DNA from: Saccoglossus kowalevskii
Lineage: Eukaryota; Hemichordata; Enteropneusta; Harrimaniidae
Length of the DNA: 27,136 nucleotides
Assembly (NCBI RefSeq): GCF_000003605.2
Contig: NW_003142308.1
Coordinates: forward strand, 473,165-500,300
Direction: 5' to 3'
Notes under the pieces: generated by a model
What the model was told of the DNA's origin: nothing
Seen by the model: only the letters and a program-made list of their open reading frames with translations
Database searches by the model: none
Made by a program: the position numbers and the translations under genes
Part shown: piece after piece, positions 1 through 11,900 of the stretch
How positions within the stretch are numbered: position 1 is the first letter of the stretch
Layout: each line of letters opens with the position of its first letter

Positions 1-352
1 TTGTCACAGGTTAGCATCGTTGACTATTGTCACAGGCTAGCAGCATTGACCATCGTCACAGGTTAGCAGCGTTGACTATCATCACAGGTCAGCAGCGTTG
101 ACTATCATCACAGGTTAGCATCGTTGACTATAATCACAGGTTAGCAGCGATGACTATTGTCACAGGTTAGCAGTGTTGACTATCATCACAGGTTAGCAGC
201 GTTGAATATCGTCACAGGTTAGCAGGGTCGACTATCTTCACAGGTTAGCAGCGTTGACTATCGTCACAGGTTAGCAGCGTTGAATATCGTCACAGGTTAG
301 CAGCATTGACTATCGTCACAGGTTAGCAGCGTTGACAATCGTCACAGGTTAT
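1..352. repeat. 26-bp minisatellite, 14 copies, truncated by window start
   Basis: The word CACAGG recurs at 5, 31, 57, 83 and so on to 343, exactly every 26 bases with no indels. Each unit has the core CACAGGTTAGCAGC followed by a GTTGACTATC-like stretch, and copies differ by scattered point changes. Many units hold a TGAC-N4-GTCA inverted motif. The array probably extends left of the window. No coding potential or CRISPR character is seen, because the units abut without unique spacers. Confidence 0.97.
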
Positions 353-1081
353 TAAATCCTGTAATATAATACTATTTTCTAAATACTAGAAACTCAATTA
401 TCAAAACCTTAATATAAACATTTCTAATTATGCATCACAAAAATAATGAACTTGCTGGAGTAACTATGCAAACCGTTTGCTGCTTCTCTCAGCGATCCTC
501 ACTGTATTCAACAATAAATCACACCCAACGATTCTAAACATATTTGTAGCAAACATAATTTGTTTAAACTCTGAAAATTACATGTATAACTTAACAGATT
601 AGCGAATATAATATCACTATTACTCATTATAAAGGCACAGTAATTGTCCGGTAAATTATAAACATGCGTCTTTCATCGTTCAAATTTCACGCTAATATAT
701 TAGAAATGACATGTCCACATCAGAAAATCAACAACAATCATCTACAATGTACACGCTAAAAAACTCACCTTATAGAGTATCATATAGATAGCAATTGTTT
801 CTATAAACTTGTAATTTCTATGATTTTCAAAGCAATACCATTCGTTACATTAGTGCGAGCTGTCATTTTGAATCTATGTTTTTGTTTCCTTCGCCGCTCA
901 AGGACGCCATCAGTGTTCAGAAATTAACTTTCGCTCGAAACAATAACCGTAAACGGCTGCAACAGCAAATATACTTCCACCAACACCATGGATATCTTGT
1001 ATGTCAATGTTTTGCATACCCTATCGCATGATTTGTAAGCGTAGTTCAATAAAATGACGATTGGTCAATATTTTCGGTAAT
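353..1081. other. AT-rich intergenic stretch, no feature seen
   Basis: Stops occur frequently in all frames. I see no protein similarity, tRNA-like fold or clear repeat here. Confidence 0.6.
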
Positions 1082-1237
1082 GATTATCAGCTGATAATAT
1101 TTATTCATAGATGTGGCTGATATGAGTAACGACATAGGCTAGCATTATCAAAGAAGCGGAAGTGAGTATGTGATGCAGCCCATGTCGCCATGTGTATCAC
1201 TAAGCTCTATGAATAATTGATATCAGGCGATAACAAC
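1082..1237. repeat. MITE-like inverted repeat
   Basis: A left arm at about 1082-1113 and a right arm at about 1205-1237 are imperfect inverted copies sharing TTATTCATAGA and a TGATA-containing outer part, with a loop of about 90 bases. The left arm also contains a perfect 16-base palindrome, ATTATCAGCTGATAAT (1083-1098). There is no ORF inside. Size and structure fit a small non-autonomous DNA transposon, but I could not define a target-site duplication. Confidence 0.5.
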
Positions 1238-2548
1238 CCCCCTCCCCATAGTATAACGTGCTATGTATTATTACATGCATGAATGTGGAATGCCAGATTT
1301 CAAGCTGCTATTAGTTTTTCGCTGTGTCATACACTGGGTGTTCAAATTCTAAACTGTATATAATTTGTGAAAAAGCGAAATTGTTTTAAATTACTTTTAT
1401 TCTTTCATAATAGCTGAAACCAAAGATCTCTTATCTGTACTATGGCAATGGGAATGCCAAATCCTCACATATAATGGGATGAAAGAAATGGTTAGTTGTG
1501 TAGCATAGCACGTAATATGTTTTTCTCATTTGTGCATCAAGAGTACCATCATCGAGGTTAATGTGTGATGAAAAATGAAATGAAAAACTTTAGCATGCTG
1601 TAGATGCCACCCCTCACCCTGTGTCAAAATTAATGATCTTGTCCTAAAATATTAATAAAATAATAAATGTCATAAATGTAATAAGATCAGAAGAATCACT
1701 AATATATTGGTGAATGGGGGACAATCAGATTATAACCAGACCACGCTACGTGTCCTGTAGTCTGTGATCTGTAGTATGTGAGTGTCATCCCACCCCAGGT
1801 CAAAATAACAAATATATAAATATTTTTGAATGTTTTCTGTTTTTGTATTGCAATTATTGTATAATTGCAAATTTTGCTTTTTGCATTGTGTACCCACATG
1901 CATTGTACTAAATATATAGTATACCTTCAACTGTATGCGTCAAAAACTTCCCTTATCTTTCAGTCTTTTCTATACTCAGTCGTCCAGATTTAACATTTGT
2001 CAAAAAACTACCTGATAAATAATTATGTATTAAAATGTAGAACATTTTAGACCAAGTTCATTCGTTCAATCGATAACAACCTGGCGGGTATACCTGTGTT
2101 GTATTCACTTTAAATTTAGCCTAGTTAAGGCGACATAATTGTAGACAGTGAATAATATTCAGACCTAGGTTATGTCACACTTATTTCACTCTTGTCTGAA
2201 GGAAATATCGTTCTACCAAATTAATATAATAGAGATAAAATCAAAGTAACTGGCGAGTCTTGAACTATGCCACTAAGTCGTTAAACTGTGTAACGAGGGT
2301 GGAATTCTCTCGTAACAACCCGTATTTAGAAGTCGATTATTTAGGAACCGAATATCTTCTTCGAAATTCAACATAACATTGTGATATACCTTGTGTTTTT
2401 GGACTTGCCTACGATTACTGAATGTTGACGTAGCTTTTACACAATTTATTCACGGTCTTTAAAAATGTACAAGAGAATATTACATTGCTGTTCCATAGAA
2501 CATTTTATCTGAAATTCAAAAATGACCAAAACTGAATGATAATATAAT
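1238..2548. other. Intergenic, no gene supported
   Basis: Only AT-rich sequence with short chance ORFs is visible. Two overlapping 66-codon reading frames on the minus strand (about 1699-1930) have no recognisable motif or exon signals, and I treat them as chance. Confidence 0.55.
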
Positions 2549-2556
2549 ACCGTATC

Positions 2557-2688
2557 CAGTGGCGGATCCAGAGGGGGCAGGGGGCCATGTACCCCCCCCC
2601 CCCAAACGCATGACGATTCGTATCATCTGGATTACGCATAGCTTCTCTCAGCTTGGACCCCCAATACATTTTGCTGGATCCGCCACTG
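2557..2688. mobile_element. hAT-type MITE with 15-bp terminal inverted repeats
   Basis: The 132-bp element begins CAGTGGCGGATCCAG and ends with its exact reverse complement, CTGGATCCGCCACTG. It is flanked by ACCGTATC on the left (2549-2556) and ACCGTATT on the right (2689-2696), a 7-of-8 direct duplication. Eight-base duplications and termini beginning CAGTG are typical of the hAT superfamily. The interior is a G-rich then C-rich stretch with no coding capacity, so it would have been mobilised in trans. The near-intact ends and duplication suggest a fairly recent insertion. Confidence 0.88.
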
Positions 2689-2696
2689 ACCGTATT

Positions 2697-4159
2697 TCAA
2701 CTGCGTGACTTGGCGCTATAATGAGTCAGATCCAAAACCGGATAATCAGACTACATTAAGAAATAATCGAAAACTAGTTCCCTGACTTGAAAACGCCTGC
2801 TAATTTATATCTTCCAATCATTCGTGAAGTACATTGTGATATAAAGATATTAGATGTAATTAGATGTGCATCGTGTAATGTAGACAATGTCTTGCAGTTA
2901 AAATGAAGATTGCATTAAATGTCAATATTAAAGAAATTGAACAACCGTCACCTCAGTGCATGTAAAAAATTGTAAATTGTGAAAGTGGGTTGCCTGACAA
3001 TAGCATGTATAAAAGTATTGTATTGTGTCCGCAACACAGTTCAATATGCTCGGGTGCTTGCGCAGGGACCATCTCGTCCTGTGAGTATTACTGTTACTTT
3101 TTTACCTTGATTTGGTCATATACAGGTCATACATTCAAAACATTGAATCTTTGGGATTTAGTCATTTGAACGTTAGCAGGTAATCGTGAATATCTACGGT
3201 GACTATATCGCACTTCAAATTACAATTCAGCGTTTCCAATGACAGGTCATCAATAAAGGTTATGGTAGATTTGAGTACATATCACCATTGTATATCAGCC
3301 TTTATACTTGCAACGTATCTCCAAAAATACTAGATAATCAACTACATTTATGCCACCCGGACAAATTAACAGTTTATCTATATCAGACTTTTTTCTTTTG
3401 CATTAAAATTCTGGGTGACATAATGTCGTATGCTTTATTCACATTTTTTCTTCTATCTGTCAAAATATGTTAGCAGCGTTTTTTTTTTGGAATTCAAAAA
3501 GTGTCACAAAACATCACATCATTTGACGGTAAATCTTTTATTCGTGTTCCCCTTTCAGCTAAAGTTATGACGTCATTCCTGGAAATCACGATAAAATGTC
3601 TACATTGCTAATAAGGTAATATTTCGTGTCAGAATAACAAATGTGGTACATATATCATTCCAAAGTAGCGATAGACCAATAACAATTACAATGCTTAACA
3701 AGGACATAATTATTACATTATTATAACAAGTTAAGGTGTCCACTTTTTACATGGCACCTGCCATAGCAGTGATCAACATCCAGTGATCTGTCGTTATTCA
3801 GCAGATATTGTGACAGACTTCTTTTCTCAATATTCAGCACAATGTGTATATGTACCTTAGACAATTATAGACGAATCCGAGAAGCAGATGAATTACCCCT
3901 ACGTCGTAAGCGGCGCATGCGCAACGTGTATCGAGTGGAAATCTTTCGTCAGTGTAATATTGTTTTGATCAAATGTTCATGCCATAGTTTCAACTAGTGT
4001 TATATTTTCAATGTTTTTATGATCATGGGAGGGTCAGGAAAAACTGTAAGTTCTAGGATGCACGAACAGCGATAAGAAATGGAAATAAACTATGTGCGAA
4101 ATCCACATAGTGGGGTACTTGCAAAAAAACTGACAGGGGTGTGTAGCTGGTTGTTTGAA
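2697..4159. other. Intergenic, one promoter-like spot, no gene supported
   Basis: Apart from the TATA context described separately (3007-3086) I see no coding or RNA feature. The 61-codon ORF at 3288-3473 is AT-rich and featureless. Confidence 0.5.
3007..3086 (+). promoter_or_regulatory. Candidate TATA promoter with short first exon
   Basis: GTATAAAAG lies at 3007-3015. About 25-30 bases on is CACAGTTC, a plausible initiator, then an ATG at 3046 and a textbook 5' splice site (CCTGTGAGT) with GT at 3081-3082. The spacing is what a short first exon would show. If it were the first exon of the SLC22 gene, splicing to an acceptor at 8975-8976 would put the 3046 ATG out of frame, making it an upstream ORF that overlaps the main start. 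It could equally belong to nothing. There is no transcript evidence. Confidence 0.25.
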
Positions 4160-4490
4160 ACTCCTACCCTTATCAGACAGAAATAAACTCAAATTGCCCA
4201 CCCCTTTTTCAGAGAAATTGTGGATAGTTGACACCCTTTCCAGACAGTAAGCATAAATGATAAATAGCGAATCAGAGGATCCGTTTCAGGTTTATTCATT
4301 CCGGGAAATGGGGATATCTTTGACGATCGAAATGAAGTTCCAGAAAGAAAACAAACCGCTTCATTTTTCTGATTGTTGGATCACTCAAGCTTATGAGACA
4401 GTCTTTGGGAGGTATTGATCCCTTTTCAGACAGAAATAATGGCAAAAGGATACCCTTTTTCAGACAGACGTTGTAAAATAATTTACAGAC
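4160..4490. repeat. Cluster of degenerate CCCTTTTTCAGACAGA-type repeats
   Basis: At least six variants of a CCCTTTT-CAGACAGA word occur near 4168, 4200, 4230, 4420, 4448 and 4480, each followed by AAAT/AAGT-like sequence. Spacing is irregular at about 30 bases within two sub-clusters. This looks like an old, decayed tandem repeat. A 66-codon minus-strand ORF at 4034-4234 is a by-product. Confidence 0.55.
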
Positions 4491-5084
4491 AGAAGTGGTA
4501 AATTTGGAACTCCTTTTGGCGGCACATATACATTTAGCACTTCAACCACCCCCCCCCCTCCCCAGAGGCAACCTTACGAAATGCACCGGGTTCCAAAAGG
4601 AAAACCCCCATAATCTGCCAAGCTTCTGATGAAATGGAAGCAGATTATACAAAGGAAAGACTTTTTTCCAAGAAATGATAGTCGGGTAAGTCAAAATAGA
4701 ACGATTTATAGCAGTAAAATAAATGTTAAGTAATGGGAACTTTGTCACATCTAGCGATACAAATGAAAAGCTCAAAACAATATAAACAAAGCCAATTTCG
4801 CCGATCCACATCGTTTGTGTTGTACTCGAAATAGCAGTATGAGTATTGAAGAATAATACAACACCGGGAGTACCTTACGAAAATACGTAGAGACAACTTT
4901 TAATTATTCTCGTTTGTTTGTAAACGTGATTTTGCATTCAATGCATTCATTACGACTGAAATATTCGAAGTAACACTGTGTTGGACTCGTCATGTTCAAG
5001 AAGAAATTGATTTCAATATGAAGAATGTAAAAAATAAATTTGTAATTTTCCATGTTTTGAATATATTTCAAAAGCCTTGTTACG
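4491..5084. other. Intergenic, poly-C tract, no gene supported
   Basis: This stretch holds a C-rich tract at about 4549-4563. The 89-codon minus-strand ORF at 4542-4811 reads through that tract and has no family resemblance that I can see. Confidence 0.5.
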
Positions 5085-5360
5085 CTTTGATCCGATCAAG
5101 ACATTTTAAATCAGGCTATGATACGATTATCAAGCTCTGCTGAGTTTTGTTACGCTTTATTAAGCTTTTAAACGCTCTCGGCGCTATAATCAAGTCGTGA
5201 CAGAGCGCCCAACATTTTTAAACAGTTTAAAATTGTTTGGCGCTCTTGCCGAATGTCCCACTTTACTCCAAGCTTTCCCACGATCTATTACGACCCCGGC
5301 GCTTTAATCCAGCTTTGTTGTGCTTTGGTACCGCTTTGCAAACCGCTTTAAAGCGCCGTT
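5085..5360. repeat. Palindrome-rich island with recurring GCGCC/GCTTT words
   Basis: A 45-bp near-perfect palindrome lies at 5202-5246 (arms match 20 of 22, one-base centre). A second inverted repeat has perfect 11-base arms CGGCGCTTTAA / TTAAAGCGCCG at 5297-5307 and 5348-5358. ACGCTTT, GGCGCT and AAGCTTT words recur throughout. No ORF is present. The sequence could extrude hairpins or be a decayed DNA element. I do not recognise the family. Confidence 0.65.
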
Positions 5361-6108
5361 GGTGCTTGAAAATGTTGTATAGCAGTTTTTAGCTAATTGA
5401 TCACAAGTAAGAGACATGGTGTGCGTTTATATATTAACGCATTGTAAAAAATGCTATACAAGCCAAACTTTTGTAGCAGTTACATCAAAATGTGGAGCAT
5501 TTTTCTATGCGATACAGCCGAATTTGGACCCTGGCTATTTTTATATCACAATGTGCATGTAAATAAAAATATTGATTGAGTATTTAACTACAGCATGGAT
5601 GGCTTCACTATTTTAAAATCTCCTGCAAGAATTGAGTAGTAAGTGCTGGCAACATATGATGAAAGTAAAAACGGTCCATGTCTTGGTGCTGTATTACCTC
5701 TGAAGCGTGGGTGAACACAGTTGCGAATCCGCATGTTGATGGATCGGTGTCCAGTTTCTCCGGGACGCTTGCAGCTGCACTACTTTTGATACGTAGCTTT
5801 CTCTGTGAAGGGCGTAGTTATGGTTTGTTGTCTGCATAGAAAGTATACCTGCTTTTGTATCCGTCACTTGAACATGTTATTAACTATTAAATTACTATTA
5901 CCAGGTAGTATTATATTTATCTATTTCATTTTTATTACTACCTCATAGTATTTTTATATTTACTTTCATTTGTTTATTTGTTATTTTATTCTAAACAATT
6001 TTGTTTTGGGTTTGTGCGTGTGTCTTTTTATTTCTACAACAAAAAATAAATCGTACCATATGACCAACCTACGCTACTGTACACCGACCGTGATGGTATG
6101 GGACTGCC

Positions 6109-6155
6109 CTATGTTCCGACATTTCTTCTATGTTCCGACATTTCTATGTTCCGAC
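6109..6155. repeat. Local triplication of a 12-base word
   Basis: CTATGTTCCGAC occurs at 6109, 6128 and 6144 with short T-rich spacers, consistent with slippage duplication. Confidence 0.8.
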
Positions 6156-6945
6156 ACACAGTATACTTGTAGCTCTCATGCGGCCACAAGTAATTATAAT
6201 GTACAGGTTACCCTGCGTGACCTTTGACTGCTATGACCTGTAACCAGGATGTCATGTGGGTTAATACAATTTCAACACAAAGCCTGAAATTCCAGCTTTG
6301 GCCAGTCTCTAACAGTCTCTTTTCAAATATCCATGGAAAAAATCGTTGAAAATACGTATTAAATGTTTGTAGGTGAGTTTGTAGTGGTGACAATAGTACG
6401 AATTCGTACTAAAGTAGTTCAATATCAATAAATATTTCCATTATTGAATGCTCATAAAGGCCATGGTGAAACAATGACGACACAATAGGATGTATTCAAA
6501 ATATTATTTTCAAATCTCCCACTAGACACGAGGGGAATATGAGCTAAAAACTTTGTTGAACAGGTTGATTTATCACTGCATACATCGAGAATAATTTGTG
6601 GAGGTATACAAACGTCAGACGTAGACTACGTTCAACAAAATAAACTAACTACAGTTTATTCAACATCGAACACTGGAACATACTATCAGGATACAAACTG
6701 AAGAAATACATGACTTCAAGCGAGAATATTTTTCTTTCCTTATATGTCTTAAAATCGAACGTGAAAGGAGACACATGACGTCTAAAAAGCGCGGGAACTT
6801 CATATAATAAGTATATCTGAAGGCCAAATTATTATACAATGATTGGTTAATTCTAAAACAATACGTCGTTGTGAATGGGTCTATAATTGCCATGGTAACA
6901 TAAATAAGTTATTTGATCTTCTGATAGCGGCAGAGAATCCGTCTG

Positions 6946-6985
6946 GCGAGTATAAAAGGGAAGTTTACATTGTAGTGACAATCAC
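6946..6985 (+). promoter_or_regulatory. Candidate TATA box
   Basis: GCGAGTATAAAAGGGAAG contains a consensus TATAAAA with a GC-rich flank (6951-6957), a better match than random AT sequence usually gives. A start site would fall near 6980. It lies 2 kb upstream of the SLC22 start codon in the same orientation, so it could drive a non-coding first exon of that gene. This rests on sequence match only. Confidence 0.25.
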
Positions 6986-8174
6986 CAAGTGGTACAGACG
7001 TGTGCTTAGTCACATGGAATTTCAGTGAAAGAAAAATTATAACGTTCTCCGACATAATTAACTAATTTAGGTTATATTTGTGTATGCGTAAAACTTTTAT
7101 TACAAGAACGGTCCTGACCTGTAGGTTTAATTTGACATCACTCGACGGAAACACGTCAAATGCACAGTGAATGGTTGGTCGGCGTTTTACAAGCCCACAA
7201 CAGTCAAGTAGTCTGAATGAAACGATGACAGATTAACAATTACGAATGGATTTTTTCAATAGTAAAATGTTTTGAGAAATTTATTTAGAAGTACATAATA
7301 CTATTGAATGGAGATACAGAATGTTGTTTCCTAGATTAGATTAGATTGGATTGTGTTTATTTATTGTTATATTGTACCGAACGTTTTGACATACCTTTAA
7401 TTAATATGTCATTGTACATACGCTGAAAATATATATATACTGCATGTATATTCGGGACAGTGTGACGTTTGCCCATATAACTCAGTTACTGTCTAGTAAC
7501 ACTTTATGACTTTATGACGTCTATTGAAATACAAGTTATGTTGAACACCACTAATTACACTTCTTCACTATTCGAGTTTCATACTTAGACACACACCGTG
7601 TCTGAGATCGCCATCTACGACGACATTTACCAGTTACGCAGACTTCAAAATACTTTATATGCGGCGCTGATACGGACTAATTGCCTACAACATGTTTACA
7701 TACACTGTATTCCAACGCCCGTCGTTACTCATATATACATATCCCATAATGCAACGCGGTCATGACATCACTGTAAAGTGCCCCCATAACCACGAATTAG
7801 GTCACGCTCAGATTGACACCATACAATTAAAGGTTGACAATCGAAAGAAAGGAAGGTGGAAATTGAATAGCATATATATAAACACAACTTTGTAAAACAA
7901 ATCTAAAGAAGAAGTTAAGGAAAATATATATTAATAAAAACATATCCCTTGAAACATACTTGAAAATGTCAAAGCAAAAAAATATATATAATGTAGCCCA
8001 TAACTAGGTGCAGGATAAAATAAGTCTACCCTCCAGAGATTTTAATGGTCAAGCCCTCAGTCATGTTATTGGCCCCGCTGTCAACAAAGTCGACGACGTG
8101 GAGCTCTTTATATTATAACTGATTGTCTGCCGTCGTCCAGCTTCTGTAGAATGTAGTCTGTAGTCAACTTTTTA

Positions 8175-8694
8175 CATTTCGTCTTCTTCAAAACCGTCAA
8201 ACCAAATGCTTTCATTTTTGCGACATAGATTCTTTGGATAGTCCTCTGGTAGATGTGTTCATTTCATATGGATATTTTCAATTCTCTAATATTGATGAAT
8301 ATGTTTGTCATATTTGGTGAAAAATGATATTTTCGACTTCTTGTTATAAACTGCAAGTCTGATAATTGCCTTGATATTATACATATAGGTATCTCAGGTA
8401 GACCTCTCTCAAATTTGTTCATTTCGTGATGATATTTTCAATTCTCTAATATTGATGAATATTTTTGTCATTTTTGGTAAAAAGTTATATTTTCGACTTC
8501 TTGTTAAAAACCGCAAGTCCAATTGCTTTGATATTAGGTATCTCAGGTAGACCTCTCTCAAATTTGTTTATTTCGTGATGATATCTTCAATTACCGATTT
8601 TGAAGAATAATGTTGTCATTTCAGTAAAGAGTGATATATTCGAATTATTGTTATAAACAGGAAGTCTGATTGCTTTGATATCTTCAGTTCTTTA
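8175..8694. repeat. 149-bp-period tandem repeat, about 3.5 copies
   Basis: GGTAGA-type anchors fall at 8248, 8397 and 8546, 149 bases apart, and the last unit ends near 8694. A decayed partial unit precedes the first. Shared words include GTTCATTTCGTGATGATAT, TTGTCATTTTTGGTAAAAA, TCGACTTCTTGTTA and GCAAGTC. Copies 2 and 3 are closest. It sits 285 bases upstream of the SLC22 start codon and has no ORF. A diverged relative lies near 18810-18990. Confidence 0.85.
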
Positions 8695-8978
8695 ATTGAA
8701 ATGTGCATTGCCAACAGTGGAACTATCTCCGCCGACAGGCTGCTTGTATAATTACAGTGTAGCAAACCGCATTTCATTGCACCATGTACCAGCCAAGGTC
8801 AAATAAATAACCTTCACCTATTTAAATGCCAACTAGTCTTCATCTAAATTTATGAGTTGAGTAAAGTCTAATAAAAACTGCAGGTCCAACACGTGGAATA
8901 ATAATAGCGGGTAATAATTTACCGGAGAGTTCATAGGTCAGGTGCTAACATAGATAATTTTTTGACTCGTACACAGAC

Positions 8979-11900
8979 ATGCAGTTAGACGAGGCCTATA
9001 AAGTGGTCGGAGAATGCGGTTTCTATCATTTTTCTATATACATCTTGGTTTGCATATTTGGACAAGTGATATCCGTATGGCACATGTTAGGAATCACCTT
9101 CCTGGGTGGGACGCCGCTGCACCACTGCTGGATACCAGACTGGGCTACGCTCAATGACTCAATACCGCTAGTCGAGAGCGATGACGGCACATGGGAATAC
9201 AGCAGTTGTACTATGTATGACAACTATACAGCGTCGAGTAACAGCACAGTGTCGTGTGAACAAGGCTGGGTGTACGATCCGTCCCATGAGCTCACTATTG
9301 TCACAGAGGTGAATGATTGCATTTTTTACAACATACAAGTATATGGAAAGGATATATGGTTTTACACGACTTGTGTGCCCGCCAACAAAATCATTCACAT
9401 TTGTCAGTTTTGCTCAAATATGCTTGTTTCTTATTTGTTCGACTAAGCAGAGAGGCTATAAATCAAGACCCATAAGCAGATAATGTGAACTAAATTGTAA
9501 TATACGCGGGAATGTAAATATTAACAAATTTGTATATCGCTGTCGTGCGTACAGAATTAGTACAGCCAGTAATAACACTGTATCTCTAATTCGTCTTAGT
9601 GGGATCTTGTTTGTGACAAGTCCGCATACGTCGACATCTCTCAAGCCATTTTTATGACTGGAGTCATGTTTGGTTCTGTTACATTTGGTCAGCTATCGGA
9701 CATCTTTGGCAGGCGACCAGTGTGGTTCCTTTCTCTTTGGGTTCAATTGGTAATAGCGGTCAGTGTAGCATTCACCCAGAGCTACGCCGCCTTCACTATT
9801 CTTCGCTTTTTTGTCGGTTTTCTTGAGCAGGTGAGTAATATTAACCATTGTAAATTAGTAGTTTCTTTCAGTACACACAATGCAAAAAAACAATGATACA
9901 AGTTATATCATTTAAACCACAATGCATTGTCATATATCTCATTTGTGGTGATCACCTGAAAAAACCAAATGTTATTGTTTTTTTCAAATCGGTTGAATTA
10001 ATAGACCTGTTCCGACATCTTTGTTCTCGACCTGTTGATTAGTGACAGAATATAACCTTAAGTTACACTGAGACAAACTTACAGAACTCCGGGTATTCAA
10101 TATCAACTTTTCAGATTACACAAACCGGAAAATAAAAATAAGCAAAAAAAAATTAATTTGTACAGAATGTCGGCCTCGACATTTTATCCTGAGTCAAAAT
10201 TTATATCCCAGACGAATCCTCGTACCCGGGCTTTATCCGACTTAAAAAAAACCGCCAAGACCATAATCTAACTCGTATAATCATATAGGCCAAATATTGA
10301 TGACCGACATACGTTGTATGAGCTTCAATTTCGAACCCAACTTTTGTGGATTTTTAACACAGTTAAATTTGGTCAGTGTGTCATGATTAATGTCAAATGA
10401 TTTGCATACAAGTCCTGGACACCTTTATGAGACAAAGACCTATGCAATGTTATAGAAGGTTTATATAACAGTTTTTGAGAACACTTTATGAGAACAAAAA
10501 AAAAGATTTAGCCTGAAACAGGAGATTTGGGTTAGATAAAGCCAAGCAGTGTAATATTTGTCGAGAAACACTAGGTGGTTTTTAATTTCTATTTACTTTG
10601 AATATTAAGATAGAACATATAACTCTTTTTCCTTCTATTGAAGAGTTGCTTGCGCCTGGGCCTGGTAATGCGAATTTAAACAACCTATGTAGATAAGCGA
10701 CATAGCATTTCAATCAATAGTGTTTAATGTTTAAATTGTAATGATCTTGCGTTTATATCTGTATAATAATAGCCAATATTTCAATCCTTTGACATGACGT
10801 CATCATTCACAAATATTGTGGTCCCATTTGCTGAAAACCATCCAATACATAGCGTAGGCATTTAGAAGTGTTATATGTTATGCTAAAACGAAACTTCCAT
10901 GTAGTAGATTTAAGATTGACACTTGTATAACTGTATTGGAGATGTGATGCGCAAAATAGAATTTCCTGAAATAAGAATTATATAACATACTCACTTAAAC
11001 CACGTGAATCACATGAGTTAAATATTATTATTGTCTACAATACGATGCGTATATTTGCCGTCTCGTTTGGTGTTTTACGATATGAGAATAATAAAGTACA
11101 AATTGTTTTCTAGTCAATTCAAAAACTATTATTCCAAATTTGTACGGATTTTAGTTATTGTGTGTCTACTGTATATACATTTTCACATGTTGATACGCAC
11201 ACGCGCTGAGAAATGTGACAGCGGACCCAATAGTTCATTGACCCCAAATATTACGAAAAGTGGCCTCTGCACGTAAGGCTCGTGTGGGTTCTCGTGCTCG
11301 ATATACATACTTCCCTAGAAAACCGTGCGGGATTCTACACAGAATTAAATTGCATAGATCCGATTGGAGGCGCTTCTAAAAGCATGCGCTCAATTCAGAT
11401 TTGTCGTTGTTTTGCTGCTTTTCCACATCAACCACTTTCCAGGATTACCTACTGTATGTGGCTAGTACTGACAAACAGGTACAGTTGGTTGTATTTTTTT
11501 TACAGACAATCACTCGTAACAGTGCGTATTAGCTCCTGATCTAAACGTGGCCGTTCTTTTGACGTGCAGCATGGGTCGGTCCATGCAAAATATTGAAATC
11601 ACTGTTTTAATTCTTAAAGTTTTATCAGACACCAGAAACCTACCGTAAATTCTGTTGTTATGTTTCCAAACGTGTGACAGTTGAGAATTTAAGCGCACAC
11701 GAATATTGCCGTGCATTTCCCAGTGGTTGTTTTTCACAGCTGTTTCATTAGTATAGTGTTATAGTAAATAATAGGAAAAAAAATAATTGATAGATTGAAT
11801 TTATCTAATTAGTTGGAAACTCTGTCCTCAACTAACTAATTGTAAAATGCCACCTCAATCTAGATCATCGAGTCATGTCACAGCTTTAACGAGTAATTTG

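Larger units (their letters stand above)
5361..8174. other. Intergenic upstream of the SLC22 gene, no gene supported
   Basis: The reading frames here are at most 85 codons, with AT-driven composition and no domain signature. A small local triplication (6109-6155) and a TATA context (6951) are listed separately. Other than those I see nothing convincing. Confidence 0.5.

Noticed and set aside
1-352. Possible CRISPR array
   Set aside because: The 26-base units follow each other without unique spacers, and the surrounding genes are eukaryotic.
2255-2320. tRNA-derived SINE (minus-strand GTTCAAGACTC resembles a B box)
   Set aside because: There is no convincing A box at the right distance and no cloverleaf, so a chance match is more likely.
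4542-4811. 89-codon minus-strand ORF
   Set aside because: It runs through a poly-C tract, with no motif, no splice context and no recognisable similarity.
9026-9398. Minus-strand ORFs opposite SLC22 exon 1
   Set aside because: They are shadows of the plus-strand coding exon, which has clear family similarity.
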